36,027 bases of DNA from Cyanobacteriota bacterium. Lineage in GTDB: Bacteria > Cyanobacteriota > Cyanobacteriia > PCC-6307 > Cyanobiaceae. Position 1 is the first letter of the stretch; each line of letters opens with the position of its first letter. Location: NCBI GenBank assembly GCA_027620015.1, contig JAQCGH010000016.1, forward strand, positions 1-36,027, given 5' to 3'. Of this stretch, positions 26,257-34,403 are shown piece after piece. Position numbers and translations under genes: made by a program. The notes under the pieces were generated by a model. The model had not been told where the DNA came from and searched no databases. It saw only the letters and a list, made by a program, of their open reading frames with translations.

Positions 26257-27296
26257 TACATGCTCGCTTTGCGTTCAGCCTTGGGATCACGGCTGCCGGC
26301 CACCTCAAGCTCCGCGTCCATAAGGGTGCGGCCGGTGGCCTGTAGATAGACATCATCAAGGCTGGGGCGGCTCTGGGCGAGGGCGAAAACCGGCAGGTCC
26401 GCTGCTGCCAGTTGGCGGCGCAGATTCTCCACCACACTGTCATCCACAATCACCAGATTTAGGGAGTAGCCCTGGGCACGATTCACCACCACCTGGAGCA
26501 CCCCAGCGCAATCGTGCAACAAGCTGCGGACCCGCTCGGCTTCGACGGCATCACTAAATTCGCGCACCCTCAAAGTCACCCGGTCGCCTCCCAAGGCGGC
26601 CTTGAGAGCAGCAGGAGCGCCCTCGGCGATGACTTTGCCCGCCTCGATGATTGCAAGATGGTCAGCCAGGGCATCAACCTCCTCTAAGTAGTGACTGCTA
26701 AGCAGCACGGTTGTGCCGTCATCGCGCAGATGGCGTAACACTGACCAGATCGCGGCGCGACTTTCGATATCAAGACCAACGGTGGGCTCATCGAGCACCA
26801 ACACCTGGGGGCTGTGGAGCAGACCAGCCGCCAGATCGAGCCGGCGCCGCATCCCGCCTGAGTAGCTACCGCAACGTCGATCAATCCAGTCGGACATGCC
26901 GAGCAGCTCGATTAGCTCATCTATGCGCCGGTTCCTCGCAGCCGGAGCCAGGTGGTACAGGTCACCCTGCAGTTGCAGCAGTTCGCGGCCGGTGAGAATC
27001 TTGTCGATTGCAACTTCCTGGGCCACGTAACCCAGCAAACGGCGCACCGCTCGTGGATCAGCCAGGGCATCAACGCCACCTATACGCACCCTGCCGCTAT
27101 CAGGGGCCAGCAGGGTGCACAGGATGCGTAAGACGGTCGTCTTACCGGCACCATTAGGACCAAGCAAGCCATAGAGGCTGCCGGCCGGCACCTGTAGGGA
27201 AAGGTTGTCGAGGGCAACCACAGCAGTTGCCGACTTTTTGCCCCCGTAGCGCTTGCAGAGCTGCAGCAGTTCGATCACCGACTCAAACCGCTCCAA
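26256..27296 (-). CDS. ABC transporter ATP-binding protein (DrrA/Ccm-like)
   Basis: ATPase partner of the ABC-2 permease. The 346-residue product has Walker A LLGPNGAGKTT (about residues 44-54), a Q-loop region, signature YSGGMRRRLDLA, Walker B VLVLDEPTVGLD and the switch LLSSHYLEE. After the nucleotide-binding domain there is a C-terminal extension of about 100 residues of the DrrA/DUF4162 type. The frame starts at TTG 27296, adjacent to the ctaB stop; GTG at 27278 (VIELLQLCKRYGG) is an alternative that would start right at the first strand. It follows ctaB with no gap, so the exporter is probably expressed with heme A biosynthesis. Confidence 0.95.
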   Translation of the reverse strand: MERFESVIELLQLCKRYGGKKSATAVVALDNLSLQVPAGSLYGLLGPNGAGKTTVLRILCTLLAPDSGRVRIGGVDALADPRAVRRLLGYVAQEVAIDKILTGRELLQLQGDLYHLAPAARNRRIDELIELLGMSDWIDRRCGSYSGGMRRRLDLAAGLLHSPQVLVLDEPTVGLDIESRAAIWSVLRHLRDDGTTVLLSSHYLEEVDALADHLAIIEAGKVIAEGAPAALKAALGGDRVTLRVREFSDAVEAERVRSLLHDCAGVLQVVVNRAQGYSLNLVIVDDSVVENLRRQLAAADLPVFALAQSRPSLDDVYLQATGRTLMDAELEVAGSRDPKAERKASM

Positions 27297-28280
27297 TCAG
27301 CCAACCAATGTAGGCAAGGCAGCAAATGGGACGTTGAGCAGTTGGGGGCCCAACAGTGCTGCCTGCGGTAGGCGGGCCAGCAATAGCAACGCACAGATAC
27401 CAAATAAATAAAAGATCGACCAGCGGAACATCGCCTTGGCCCGTTGGGGTTCGTCAGGCTCGCTGCGTAGCTGGGAGCTCAGTTGCAACAGACGAGCGTT
27501 GAAGGGCAGCACCATCAAGCCGTAGAGCAAGCCACCGGTTGGCAGTGCCACGATCCCCAACAAGCTCAAGCCAACCGTGGCCCAGGCGTAATGACTGATG
27601 GCACGTGTGGTCACCGCGACTCCTTTGACCACCGGAAGCATCGGGATACCTACGGAGCGGTAATCGTCCTTAAGCAGCAGGGCAAGCGCCCAGAAGTGGG
27701 CTGGAGTCCACAACATCACCAAGGCAAACAACCACCAAGAAGACCAGCCAAGCGAGCCGGTAGCAGCAGCAGCTCCCACTAAGGGAGGGATTGCCCCGGC
27801 CACCCCGCCAACCACAATGTTCTGACTGGTGCGAGGCTTAAGCAGGGCGGTGTAAAGCAGCACGTAGCTGCAAAGGCCAAGCAGTGAGAGGCTGGCAGCC
27901 AGCGGATTTACTCCAACAACCAGCACCACCACAGACAAGATGGTGAGGCCGATTGCCAGTCCAAAAGCCTGGCGCTGGGCTAAACGACCAGAGGGCAGGG
28001 CACGACGGCTTGTGCGCTGCATGCGCCCATCCAGATCCTGTTCCCAAAGGCAATTGAGCACACCGGCCGCAGCCGAAGCCAGGCTGCCACCCACCAGCGT
28101 GCAAATAATCGTGCTGGCGGTGGGTGCATCGCTAGAGCTAAGTGCCATGCCCCCAAGGGTTGTGGCGAGCAGCAGCGGTATTAAGCGCGGCTTGGCAACT
28201 TCAAGCCATGCCGGCAATTTCACTGAGGGGCGGATCGGCTGGGCAGCAGCGATTGGAGGTGTGATCGTTGCACTAACCAT
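27297..28280 (-). CDS. ctaB: Protoheme IX farnesyltransferase (heme O synthase)
   Basis: CtaB (CyoE) adds a farnesyl tail to heme B, giving heme O, in the plasma or thylakoid membrane. From ATG 28280 the product has 327 residues and about nine helices. The Asp-rich prenyl-diphosphate motif is [23 protein letters not shown] in continuous sequence at about residues 90-112, and the second motif lies near [16 protein letters not shown]. The ATG overlaps the end of ctaA by 8 bp, which couples them. Together with CtaA it makes heme A for the divergently encoded oxidase. Confidence 0.97.
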   Translation of the reverse strand: MVSATITPPIAAAQPIRPSVKLPAWLEVAKPRLIPLLLATTLGGMALSSSDAPTASTIICTLVGGSLASAAAGVLNCLWEQDLDGRMQRTSRRALPSGRLAQRQAFGLAIGLTILSVVVLVVGVNPLAASLSLLGLCSYVLLYTALLKPRTSQNIVVGGVAGAIPPLVGAAAATGSLGWSSWWLFALVMLWTPAHFWALALLLKDDYRSVGIPMLPVVKGVAVTTRAISHYAWATVGLSLLGIVALPTGGLLYGLMVLPFNARLLQLSSQLRSEPDEPQRAKAMFRWSIFYLFGICALLLLARLPQAALLGPQLLNVPFAALPTLVG

Positions 28281-29259
28281 GAGCCACCTCTGAAGACATT
28301 GGAGACATGGGCAAGGTCTGGCCTGAGTTGCCAAGGGAGCGAGCAAGCACCGCTGCGAGCAGACCGATCAGGAGTGCTGCAATCAGTTGGTGGCCAATAG
28401 TCACGAGTGGAACCTGGAGCTGGAGCTTCAAGGTCCAAATGCCCAGGCTCACCTGGGCGAACATCAAAACGGCCGCCCCCTGGGCGAGGCGTGGCAGCTG
28501 GCCCTGCTCAGGTGGCAGAAATAGGGTTGACGCTGCAAGGGCCAACACGGAAAGGGCTGCTGGAAGTGCAAGTTGTCGATGAGCAAGCAGCAAGCTGCAA
28601 CCATCACCGGCACTGAAACACTGATCTGCTGCCCATTGGCTAGCCATGATTCCACCCAGTAGGCACTGGCCGAACGTCAGCACCAGAGCCAAGCTCGCCA
28701 GCAGCTGCCACCAAAGAGGAGGACTGGTCGAGGGGGTATTCGCCATTGCCAAGCGCTGGTAAAGGCCGCTTGTGAGAGCAACTAGCAGCAATGCGGTGGC
28801 GAGGTGAGCCGTGACGAACGGCGCTTCTAGAAGTTGCGTGACCGTGAGAGCCCCAAGAGCTCCTTGAACCAGCACCAGAAAAAGCAATCCGGCAGATAAA
28901 AAGGGCACCCAAGCAGGCAAGCGTCGCCGCCATAAAAAGCTGGCTGCGGCAAGCACAAGCAGGGCCAAGCCCACCACGAAAGCGTCTAGGCGATGAAACC
29001 ACTCCAAAAACACCTGAATATTCATCTGCCGACCTGGCAGGAACTGGCCGTAGCAAAGGGGCCAGTCAGGACATGCCAGACCCGCCTCCATGACCCTGGT
29101 GGAACCGCCGATGCCAACCAAGGCCACCAAAGCCACCACCAGATGGGAAGCAAGTAGGGCGAGCCTCTTGAGCAGAACAGGGTTTGGTCTGCTGCTAATT
29201 CCTGAACCTTGACGCGGCTGGCGATATGTCGCCACGGAAACGACCAACCCGGAGTTCAA
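28273..29259 (-). CDS. ctaA: Heme A synthase
   Basis: CtaA (COX15 family) oxidises the C8 methyl of heme O to make heme A. The 328-residue product has eight predicted helices. The N-terminal half has the conserved [23 protein letters not shown] segment with the two-cysteine loop, followed by EWFHRLDAF with a heme-ligand His, and a second His pair in [15 protein letters not shown] and [12 protein letters not shown]. The start is uncertain: TTG at 29259, TTG 29247 or GTG 29235 are all in frame. It is divergent from ctaC with 170 bp between starts and overlaps ctaB downstream. Confidence 0.95.
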   Translation of the reverse strand: MNSGLVVSVATYRQPRQGSGISSRPNPVLLKRLALLASHLVVALVALVGIGGSTRVMEAGLACPDWPLCYGQFLPGRQMNIQVFLEWFHRLDAFVVGLALLVLAAASFLWRRRLPAWVPFLSAGLLFLVLVQGALGALTVTQLLEAPFVTAHLATALLLVALTSGLYQRLAMANTPSTSPPLWWQLLASLALVLTFGQCLLGGIMASQWAADQCFSAGDGCSLLLAHRQLALPAALSVLALAASTLFLPPEQGQLPRLAQGAAVLMFAQVSLGIWTLKLQLQVPLVTIGHQLIAALLIGLLAAVLARSLGNSGQTLPMSPMSSEVAHG

Positions 29260-29429
29260 GGAAGCTAACCAAGTTGTTCATTACAAGTGATGCTGGATCG
29301 CCAAGATCACGAAGTGAAAACACCAGCGCTACAAGCAAGCCTCAGAGGCGTTGATTTGCCAACCAATGAAAGGTTGTCCCGCACATCGCAGCTAACGGCC
29401 ATAAGCTGACTAGAAGATCAAACAGCATC
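29260..29429. other. Divergent ctaA-ctaC intergenic region (170 bp)
   Basis: This gap separates the two halves of the oxidase gene cluster and must hold promoters for both. It is more AT-rich than its surroundings. I found no pair of -35/-10 boxes at good spacing and no clear operator repeat by eye, so I mark it only as the probable control region. Confidence 0.5.
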
Positions 29430-30272
29430 GTGCCGATTCGCACTGTTCTAGCTGTGTTCACGGCCACCACAGTCCTTGTCATAACTGGACTGTGGGTTGG
29501 CAACAACGTCAACCTGCTGCCGCCGGGGGCCAGCAGCAACGCATCCACTTACGACGAACTGTTTAAGGTTTTGTTCAGTATTGGCACGGTGCTCTTCCTC
29601 GGCATCGTGGTCCTGTTGATTTACAGCATGATTCGTTTCAGGCGCCGCAGTGGCGACATGAGCGATGGCCTGGCGATTGAAGGAAATCTCCCTCTAGAGA
29701 TCGTTTGGACGGCAATCCCAGCCGTAGTTGTTTTATTCGTTGGGCTATACAGCTACGACATATATGAGCGTATGGGTGGCATGGCCACGCTTAACGATCA
29801 CATGGCGATGGATCACGGAGCTATGCAACAGGTCAGTGTCAAGGAAGGTGATACAGCTGGGCGGGTTTGGGGTGGTATTGGCGTGTCTGGCATGGAGGCA
29901 GCACCTGGAGGACCAGTTTTGCCTGTGGAAGTTACTGCCATGCAATTTGCTTTTATTTTCCACTATCCAGGTTCGGATATAACAACAGGCGAACTTCACG
30001 TCCCAACTGGTCAACAGATTGAGTTACATATGGAAGCTCGTGATGTAATCCATGCCTTCTGGGTACCCCAGTTCAGGCTCAAGCAAGACATAATCCCCGG
30101 CCAACCAACCGTGCTCTCCTTTACCGCTACACGAGCTGGCACTTACCCAATCATCTGCGCCGAGCTCTGCGGGCCTTACCACGGCGGCATGCGCTCGAAC
30201 GTGGTAGTTCAAGAGCCTGAGGCCTACGACAATTGGTTGCAGCAGAACACTCCCAACAGCACCAACACCTGA
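29430..30272 (+). CDS. ctaC: Cytochrome c oxidase subunit II
   Basis: Subunit II takes electrons from cytochrome c or plastocyanin through its CuA centre. The 280-residue product has an uncleaved or weakly cleaved N-terminal segment, two membrane helices (about 47-68 and 92-110), then a lumenal cupredoxin domain. CuA ligands are His208, Cys243, Cys247, His251 and Met254 in the CAELCGPYHGGM motif. Between the second helix and the cupredoxin domain (residues about 115-160) lies a Met/His-rich insertion. The start GTG is at 29430. ctaD begins 10 bp after the stop. Confidence 0.97.
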   Translation: MPIRTVLAVFTATTVLVITGLWVGNNVNLLPPGASSNASTYDELFKVLFSIGTVLFLGIVVLLIYSMIRFRRRSGDMSDGLAIEGNLPLEIVWTAIPAVVVLFVGLYSYDIYERMGGMATLNDHMAMDHGAMQQVSVKEGDTAGRVWGGIGVSGMEAAPGGPVLPVEVTAMQFAFIFHYPGSDITTGELHVPTGQQIELHMEARDVIHAFWVPQFRLKQDIIPGQPTVLSFTATRAGTYPIICAELCGPYHGGMRSNVVVQEPEAYDNWLQQNTPNSTNT

Positions 30273-30282
30273 AGACACGGCC

Positions 30283-31905
30283 ATGACTCTGGCAAGCCCA
30301 AGCGATTTTGAAGACAACCTGCAGCCCCAAGGCTGGCTCCGCTACTTCAGTTTCAGCCTCGATCACAAGGTGATCGGGCTTCAGTATTTGATTTGCGGCT
30401 TCATCTTCTATTTGGTCGGCGGAGCCTTAGCTGGAATCATCCGCACGGAATTGTGGAGTCCAATGTCCGATTTCGTAAGTCGGGAGACCTACAACGAGAC
30501 GCTCACCCTGCATGGCACGATAATGATCTTCCTTTGGATCGTGCCTGTCGTAAATGGAGCCTTCGGCAATTATCTAATTCCCTTTTATGTGGGAGCTAGA
30601 GATATGGCTTTTCCCCGTCTAAATGCAGTCGCTTTCTGGCTGATCCCGCCTGCAGGCATACTTCTTATAAGTAGTTATTTTATTGCTGGAGCGGCTGCCC
30701 AGTCCGGCTGGACCGCGTATCCGCCGTTAAGTCTTACCACCCCAGCAGCAGGCCAAGTGGTGTGGATCTTGAGTGTGCTTCTACTTGGTGGTAGTTCAAT
30801 CTTTGGAGGCATCAACTTCATTGCCACCATTCTCAAACTTCGGCGTCCGGGCTTGAAGTTAATGATGTTGCCTTTGTACTGCTGGGCAATGTTAGGCACC
30901 AGTGTTTTAGTTGTTCTGTCAACACCAGTTCTTGCAGGCACACTAATTCTTCTCAGCTTCGACATCATTGCTCACACTGGATTTTTCAACCCAACGATGG
31001 GTGGCAATGTAGTTGTCTACCAACATCTATTTTGGTTCTATTCTCACCCGGCTGTATATATCATGGTACTACCAGCTTTTGGCTTGGTTAGTGAAATTCT
31101 ACCCATCCATGCGCGTAAACCACTTTTTGGGTATACAACCATGGTGTATTCGATCATGGCAATTGTTTTCCTTGGATTAATTGTTTGGGCTCACCATATG
31201 TTTACCAGCGGCACTCCGCCCTGGATGCGTTTGTTTTTTACTATTGCCACCTCCTTTATAGCTGTGCCAACGGGCATAAAATTCTTTAATTGGTTAGCAA
31301 CCCTGTGGGGAGGAAAGATTGCCCTTAATTCAGCGATGCTGTTTTCATGTGCATTCATAGTAAATTTTGTATTTGGCGGAATTACTGGAGTAGCTCTTGC
31401 CCAAGTACCTTTTGACATTCACGTTCATGATACGTACTTCGTGGTAGGTCACTTCCACTATATTGTTTACGGTGGCACAGTGTTTGTTATTTTCGGATCT
31501 TTATATCATTGGTATCCGAAATTCACTGGTCGACTGCTTAATGAAGACCTGGGTAGGCTCCATTTCCTTCTCACTTTCGTTGGCTTCAATCTCTGCTTCG
31601 CACCTCAGCACTGGCTTGGTTTAAACGGCATGCCCCGTCGAGTTGCCGAATACGATCCAGCCTTCACAACTCTGAATCAACTCAGCAGCGTAGGTGCCTT
31701 ATTGATGGCGATCAGCACCCTGCCACTGCTTATCAATGTCGTGGTTACAGCTATAAATGGCAAAAAAGCTGGTGATAACCCTTGGAATGCACTCACCCCT
31801 GAGTGGCTCACCAGTTCGCCACCACCGGTTGAGAACTGGCATGGCGAGGCTCCACTAGTGACTGAGCCATACGGCTACGGCCAGCACCTGGAGGCGAAAG
31901 CGTGA
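30283..31905 (+). CDS. ctaD: Cytochrome c oxidase subunit I
   Basis: Catalytic subunit of the aa3-type terminal oxidase, holding heme a and the heme a3-CuB site. The 540-residue product has twelve helices. Ligands are in place: His77 (heme a), His256 with Tyr260 (CuB and its cross-linked tyrosine), His305-His306 (CuB), His391 (heme a3) and His393 (heme a). Asp108 in GARDMAFPR marks the D-channel entrance, so it is A-family. Base composition drops to about 40 percent GC through its middle, unlike its neighbours. ctaE overlaps the stop by 4 bp. Confidence 0.98.
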   Translation: MTLASPSDFEDNLQPQGWLRYFSFSLDHKVIGLQYLICGFIFYLVGGALAGIIRTELWSPMSDFVSRETYNETLTLHGTIMIFLWIVPVVNGAFGNYLIPFYVGARDMAFPRLNAVAFWLIPPAGILLISSYFIAGAAAQSGWTAYPPLSLTTPAAGQVVWILSVLLLGGSSIFGGINFIATILKLRRPGLKLMMLPLYCWAMLGTSVLVVLSTPVLAGTLILLSFDIIAHTGFFNPTMGGNVVVYQHLFWFYSHPAVYIMVLPAFGLVSEILPIHARKPLFGYTTMVYSIMAIVFLGLIVWAHHMFTSGTPPWMRLFFTIATSFIAVPTGIKFFNWLATLWGGKIALNSAMLFSCAFIVNFVFGGITGVALAQVPFDIHVHDTYFVVGHFHYIVYGGTVFVIFGSLYHWYPKFTGRLLNEDLGRLHFLLTFVGFNLCFAPQHWLGLNGMPRRVAEYDPAFTTLNQLSSVGALLMAISTLPLLINVVVTAINGKKAGDNPWNALTPEWLTSSPPPVENWHGEAPLVTEPYGYGQHLEAKA

Positions 31906-32510
31906 CCAGCACCACACCGCTGCAGGATTCCACCGCCATTGAGGCAAGACAAGAGCAAGCTGAAGAAGCCCACGGCGATTTCCGCCTATTTGGCCTAGCC
32001 ACTTTTTTGGTGGCAGATGGCATGACATTTGCTGGTTTTTTTGCTGCCTACCTCACCTTTAAGGCCGTTAATCCGCTGCCGGAAGGGGGTATCTATGAAC
32101 TAGAACTGCTGCTCCCCACCATAAACACGGTGGTTTTGATCATCAGCAGTTTCACATTTCATCGCGCTGGCAAGGAATGCAGAGCCGGACAGCTGGGAGC
32201 CAGCCGCCTCTGGCTGGGAATCACTGGCGCTCTAGGCGCAATTTTCTTGGCGGGTCAGATGGTCGAATATTTCAATCTGCCCTTCGGCCTCACCGACAAT
32301 CTTTTTGCCAGCACCTTTTATGCCCTCACAGGCTTCCACGGACTGCACGTAACTCTTGGGGTGATCTGTATCACCATCGTTGCTCTGCAGACACGCCCAG
32401 GAGGCCGCATTAGCGCTACCGACCACTTTGGCCTCGAAGCAGCTGAGCTGTATTGGCATTTCGTTGATGGCATCTGGGTTGTGCTCTACGGAATCCTGTA
32501 TCTGCTTTAA
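31902..32510 (+). CDS. ctaE: Cytochrome c oxidase subunit III
   Basis: Subunit III stabilises the oxidase core. The 202-residue product has an acidic N-terminal tail, then five predicted helices; the five-helix short form is usual in cyanobacteria. Conserved segments are FFAAYLTFKAVNPLP, FHGLHVTLGVICI with its conserved His-Gly-Leu-His, and EAAELYWHFVDGIWVVLYGILYLL at the C-terminus. The start is GTG at 31902, overlapping the ctaD stop (GTGA), so translation is coupled. It ends the ctaCDE operon, 90 bp before cyabrB. Confidence 0.97.
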   Translation: MTSTTPLQDSTAIEARQEQAEEAHGDFRLFGLATFLVADGMTFAGFFAAYLTFKAVNPLPEGGIYELELLLPTINTVVLIISSFTFHRAGKECRAGQLGASRLWLGITGALGAIFLAGQMVEYFNLPFGLTDNLFASTFYALTGFHGLHVTLGVICITIVALQTRPGGRISATDHFGLEAAELYWHFVDGIWVVLYGILYLL

Positions 32511-32539
32511 CCCTCCAACTCGTCAACCTCTGGCACAGA

Positions 32540-32568
32540 TTGCGATTTCCCTGTATACCGGGCACAAT
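32540..32568 (+). promoter_or_regulatory. Candidate sigma-70-type promoter for cyabrB
   Basis: TTGCGA at 32540-32545 is followed after 17 bases by CACAAT at 32563-32568, a plausible -35/-10 pair in the gap between ctaE and cyabrB. It would allow the regulator to be expressed apart from the oxidase operon. This is a pattern match only; read-through from ctaE is not excluded. Confidence 0.35.
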
Positions 32569-32600
32569 GAATCGTTATCTGCATAGCGCAGGCCTTTTTC

Positions 32601-32999
32601 ATGGCGGCCAGGAACGGCGACAGCCCCGCGGACATGCTGGAAGGAAAGCCCCTTCTTGATCGGGCCCGCGCCCTGAGCAACCGTCCAGAGGACGAAATCG
32701 CCCGAGGCTGCGGCTACGTGGGTCCAAGTGGCCGCGTCCTCAAAAAAAGTTTTTATCGTGCGTTGGTGGCCGCCAAGGGCTATGCGATACCAAGCAGCGT
32801 TAGCAGAAGTGGCAACAGCGGCCAAGGCAAGGGGCGACAAGCTGATTTCCGCACCCGAGTACATGGCAACGGCAACCTGCTGATCGGCCAGGCCTATACC
32901 CGCAGGCTGGGATTGGAGCCAGGCCAGGAATTTCGGATCGAAATTCACCAAGACAATGGTTCGATCAGCCTGCTGCCGCTCGAACCAGTAGATCCCTAG
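32601..32999 (+). CDS. cyAbrB-family transcriptional regulator
   Basis: Cyanobacterial AbrB-like regulators (CalA/CalB type) bind DNA through a C-terminal AbrB domain and influence carbon/nitrogen balance and photosynthetic genes. The 132-residue product is basic in its middle (GRVLKKSFYRALVAAKG) and ends with the DNA-binding region NLLIGQAYTRRLGLEPGQEFRIEI (about residues 92-115), which is the cyAbrB hallmark with the domain at the C-terminus rather than the N-terminus. ATG at 32601. It lies immediately downstream of ctaE on the same strand, 90 bp away, with a candidate promoter in the gap. Confidence 0.9.
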   Translation: MAARNGDSPADMLEGKPLLDRARALSNRPEDEIARGCGYVGPSGRVLKKSFYRALVAAKGYAIPSSVSRSGNSGQGKGRQADFRTRVHGNGNLLIGQAYTRRLGLEPGQEFRIEIHQDNGSISLLPLEPVDP

Positions 33000-33106
33000 C
33001 CCTCCTGCTCGGTCGTCGCAGTGGAAGCTGATTCCCACCAGCACCGCAAACAAGAGTGAAGGCCTTCAATTCTTCGCCTCGCAAGTAATTACGCCAACCC
33101 CAGAAG
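33000..33106. other. Convergent gap between cyabrB and ribE (107 bp), no feature seen
   Basis: The region contains a 10-bp palindrome, GAAGGCCTTC (33058-33067), but no T tract that would make a convincing terminator, and no FMN riboswitch signature. A minus-strand open frame crosses it, but its first part is an out-of-frame shadow of ribE, so I do not call it a gene. Confidence 0.4.
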
Positions 33107-33772
33107 TCATATCCAGCCGTGATCTGCCAGCCAAGAGGCATTAATTGGCTCGGCCGCGCCAATGGAACCGGTGGCGGCCAGCAGACGCTCGGTGTATTTG
33201 GCAAGTAGATCTGCCTCCAGGTTGACCCCATCGCCCACGGCCAGCTGGGCCAAGGTGGTGCTGGCCCAGGTGTGAGGAATAACGGCGATCCAGAAACCAG
33301 CACCATCGGGATCGCAGCCGGCCACTGTCAGGCTGATGCCATCCACCGCCACGCTGGCCTTTTCGCATACGTAGCGGCCATAAGCGGGGTTATTCCAGGC
33401 CAGCTCCAGGCGCCAGGAGGCAGCCTGGCGTTCAATCGCCCGCACCACACCAAGCCCATCAACGTGACCGCTCACCAGATGGCCGCCAAGCCGGTCGGCC
33501 AGGCGCAGGGCCGGCTCAAGATTGACCGTTCCGCCCCGGTCTGCCTTGGCCGCCAAGGTTGTGCGGCTAAGGGTTTCCTCACTGACATCGGCGCGAAAGC
33601 CAGCGGCCAGCAGGTCAGCCACAGTGAGACAAACCCCATCTACCGCCACGCTCTCGCCAAGGGCCAGGCTGGCAGGAGTCCAGATAGCCCCCGGAGCTGC
33701 CGCCCACTGCAGCTGAACCCCATGGGGAGAACGGCGGATTACACCTGTGGCCTGCACCAGACCCGTAAACAT
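33107..33772 (-). CDS. ribE: Riboflavin synthase, alpha subunit
   Basis: Catalyses dismutation of two 6,7-dimethyl-8-ribityllumazines to riboflavin. From the ATG at 33772 the product has 221 residues, standard length, and starts with the invariant MFTGLVQATG. It is an internal duplication: two lumazine-binding repeats, the first with GESVAVDGVCLTVADL and the second with KASVAVDGISLTVAGC, and the linking NLEPALRLADRLGGHLVSGHVDG between them. The open frame continues upstream but the family start is unmistakable. It is divergent from the BFN gene by 61 bp. Confidence 0.97.
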   Translation of the reverse strand: MFTGLVQATGVIRRSPHGVQLQWAAAPGAIWTPASLALGESVAVDGVCLTVADLLAAGFRADVSEETLSRTTLAAKADRGGTVNLEPALRLADRLGGHLVSGHVDGLGVVRAIERQAASWRLELAWNNPAYGRYVCEKASVAVDGISLTVAGCDPDGAGFWIAVIPHTWASTTLAQLAVGDGVNLEADLLAKYTERLLAATGSIGAAEPINASWLADHGWI

Positions 33773-33833
33773 CAGCTGTCCAGACCAGGGCGATTCATCC
33801 TCGCCATAATCGGGCAAAGGGCAGCGCTGAGCC

Positions 33834-34403
33834 ATGGTTGAAATGCGCGTTGCTGGAATTGCCCTCGACGCGGCCAGCCGCAGTCCGATCGTGCTGCTCC
33901 GCGATCCATCGGGCCGGCGCCAGGTGCCGATCTGGATCGACCAAGCCCAAGCCCAAAATATTTTGGCGGGCCTCAGCGATGAACCACCAACACGGCCCCT
34001 CAGCCACGACCTAATGGCCGACCTGATCGAAGCTGGGGGTCTACAGCTTGACCGGGTTGTAATTCACACAATCGAAGACAGCACCTTCCGCGCCGTGCTG
34101 AAACTCAGCCCCGCTAACGATGGGGAAGCCGGGACTCCAGGCGAGGAAACGGCAGCCTCAACCATTGAGCTTGACGCCAGACCTAGCGATGCCATCGCAC
34201 TCGCCCTGCGCACAGGTAGCTGCATCTGGATGCTTGAAGAGGTTGTGGCTGATGCCTCCATTCCGGTGGATGCGGAGGCTGACGCTCAAGAGCAGGACAA
34301 TTTCCGCCGCTTCCTAGACAGCACTAGCCCTGCCGACCTGGTGCGCCACCTCAAACATGCCCGCCCCGAAGCCCACGAACCTGGGGATGAACCAACAGCC
34401 TGA
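33834..34403 (+). CDS. Bifunctional nuclease (BFN, DUF151) family protein
   Basis: The family was named from a plant protein with RNase and DNase activity; in bacteria its role is poorly known. The 189-residue product opens with MVEMRVAGIALDAASRSPIVLL, and has the conserved GRRQVPIWIDQAQAQNI, RPLSHDLMADLIEAGG and LDARPSDAIALALRTGS blocks across residues 1-125. The C-terminus is acidic and variable. Related proteins are widespread in cyanobacteria. The start ATG is at 33834. Its last 17 bp overlap the start of the aldo/keto reductase gene, so the two are co-transcribed. Confidence 0.9.
   Translation: MVEMRVAGIALDAASRSPIVLLRDPSGRRQVPIWIDQAQAQNILAGLSDEPPTRPLSHDLMADLIEAGGLQLDRVVIHTIEDSTFRAVLKLSPANDGEAGTPGEETAASTIELDARPSDAIALALRTGSCIWMLEEVVADASIPVDAEADAQEQDNFRRFLDSTSPADLVRHLKHARPEAHEPGDEPTA

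Noticed and set aside
32965-33141. 58-codon minus-strand frame between ribE and cyabrB that looks protein-like in places
   Set aside because: Its first 12 codons are an out-of-frame copy of the ribE end and its last part is antisense to cyabrB; nothing beyond the open frame supports it.
33773-33835. FMN riboswitch upstream of ribE
   Set aside because: The gap is only 61 bp and lacks the conserved RFN element segments.
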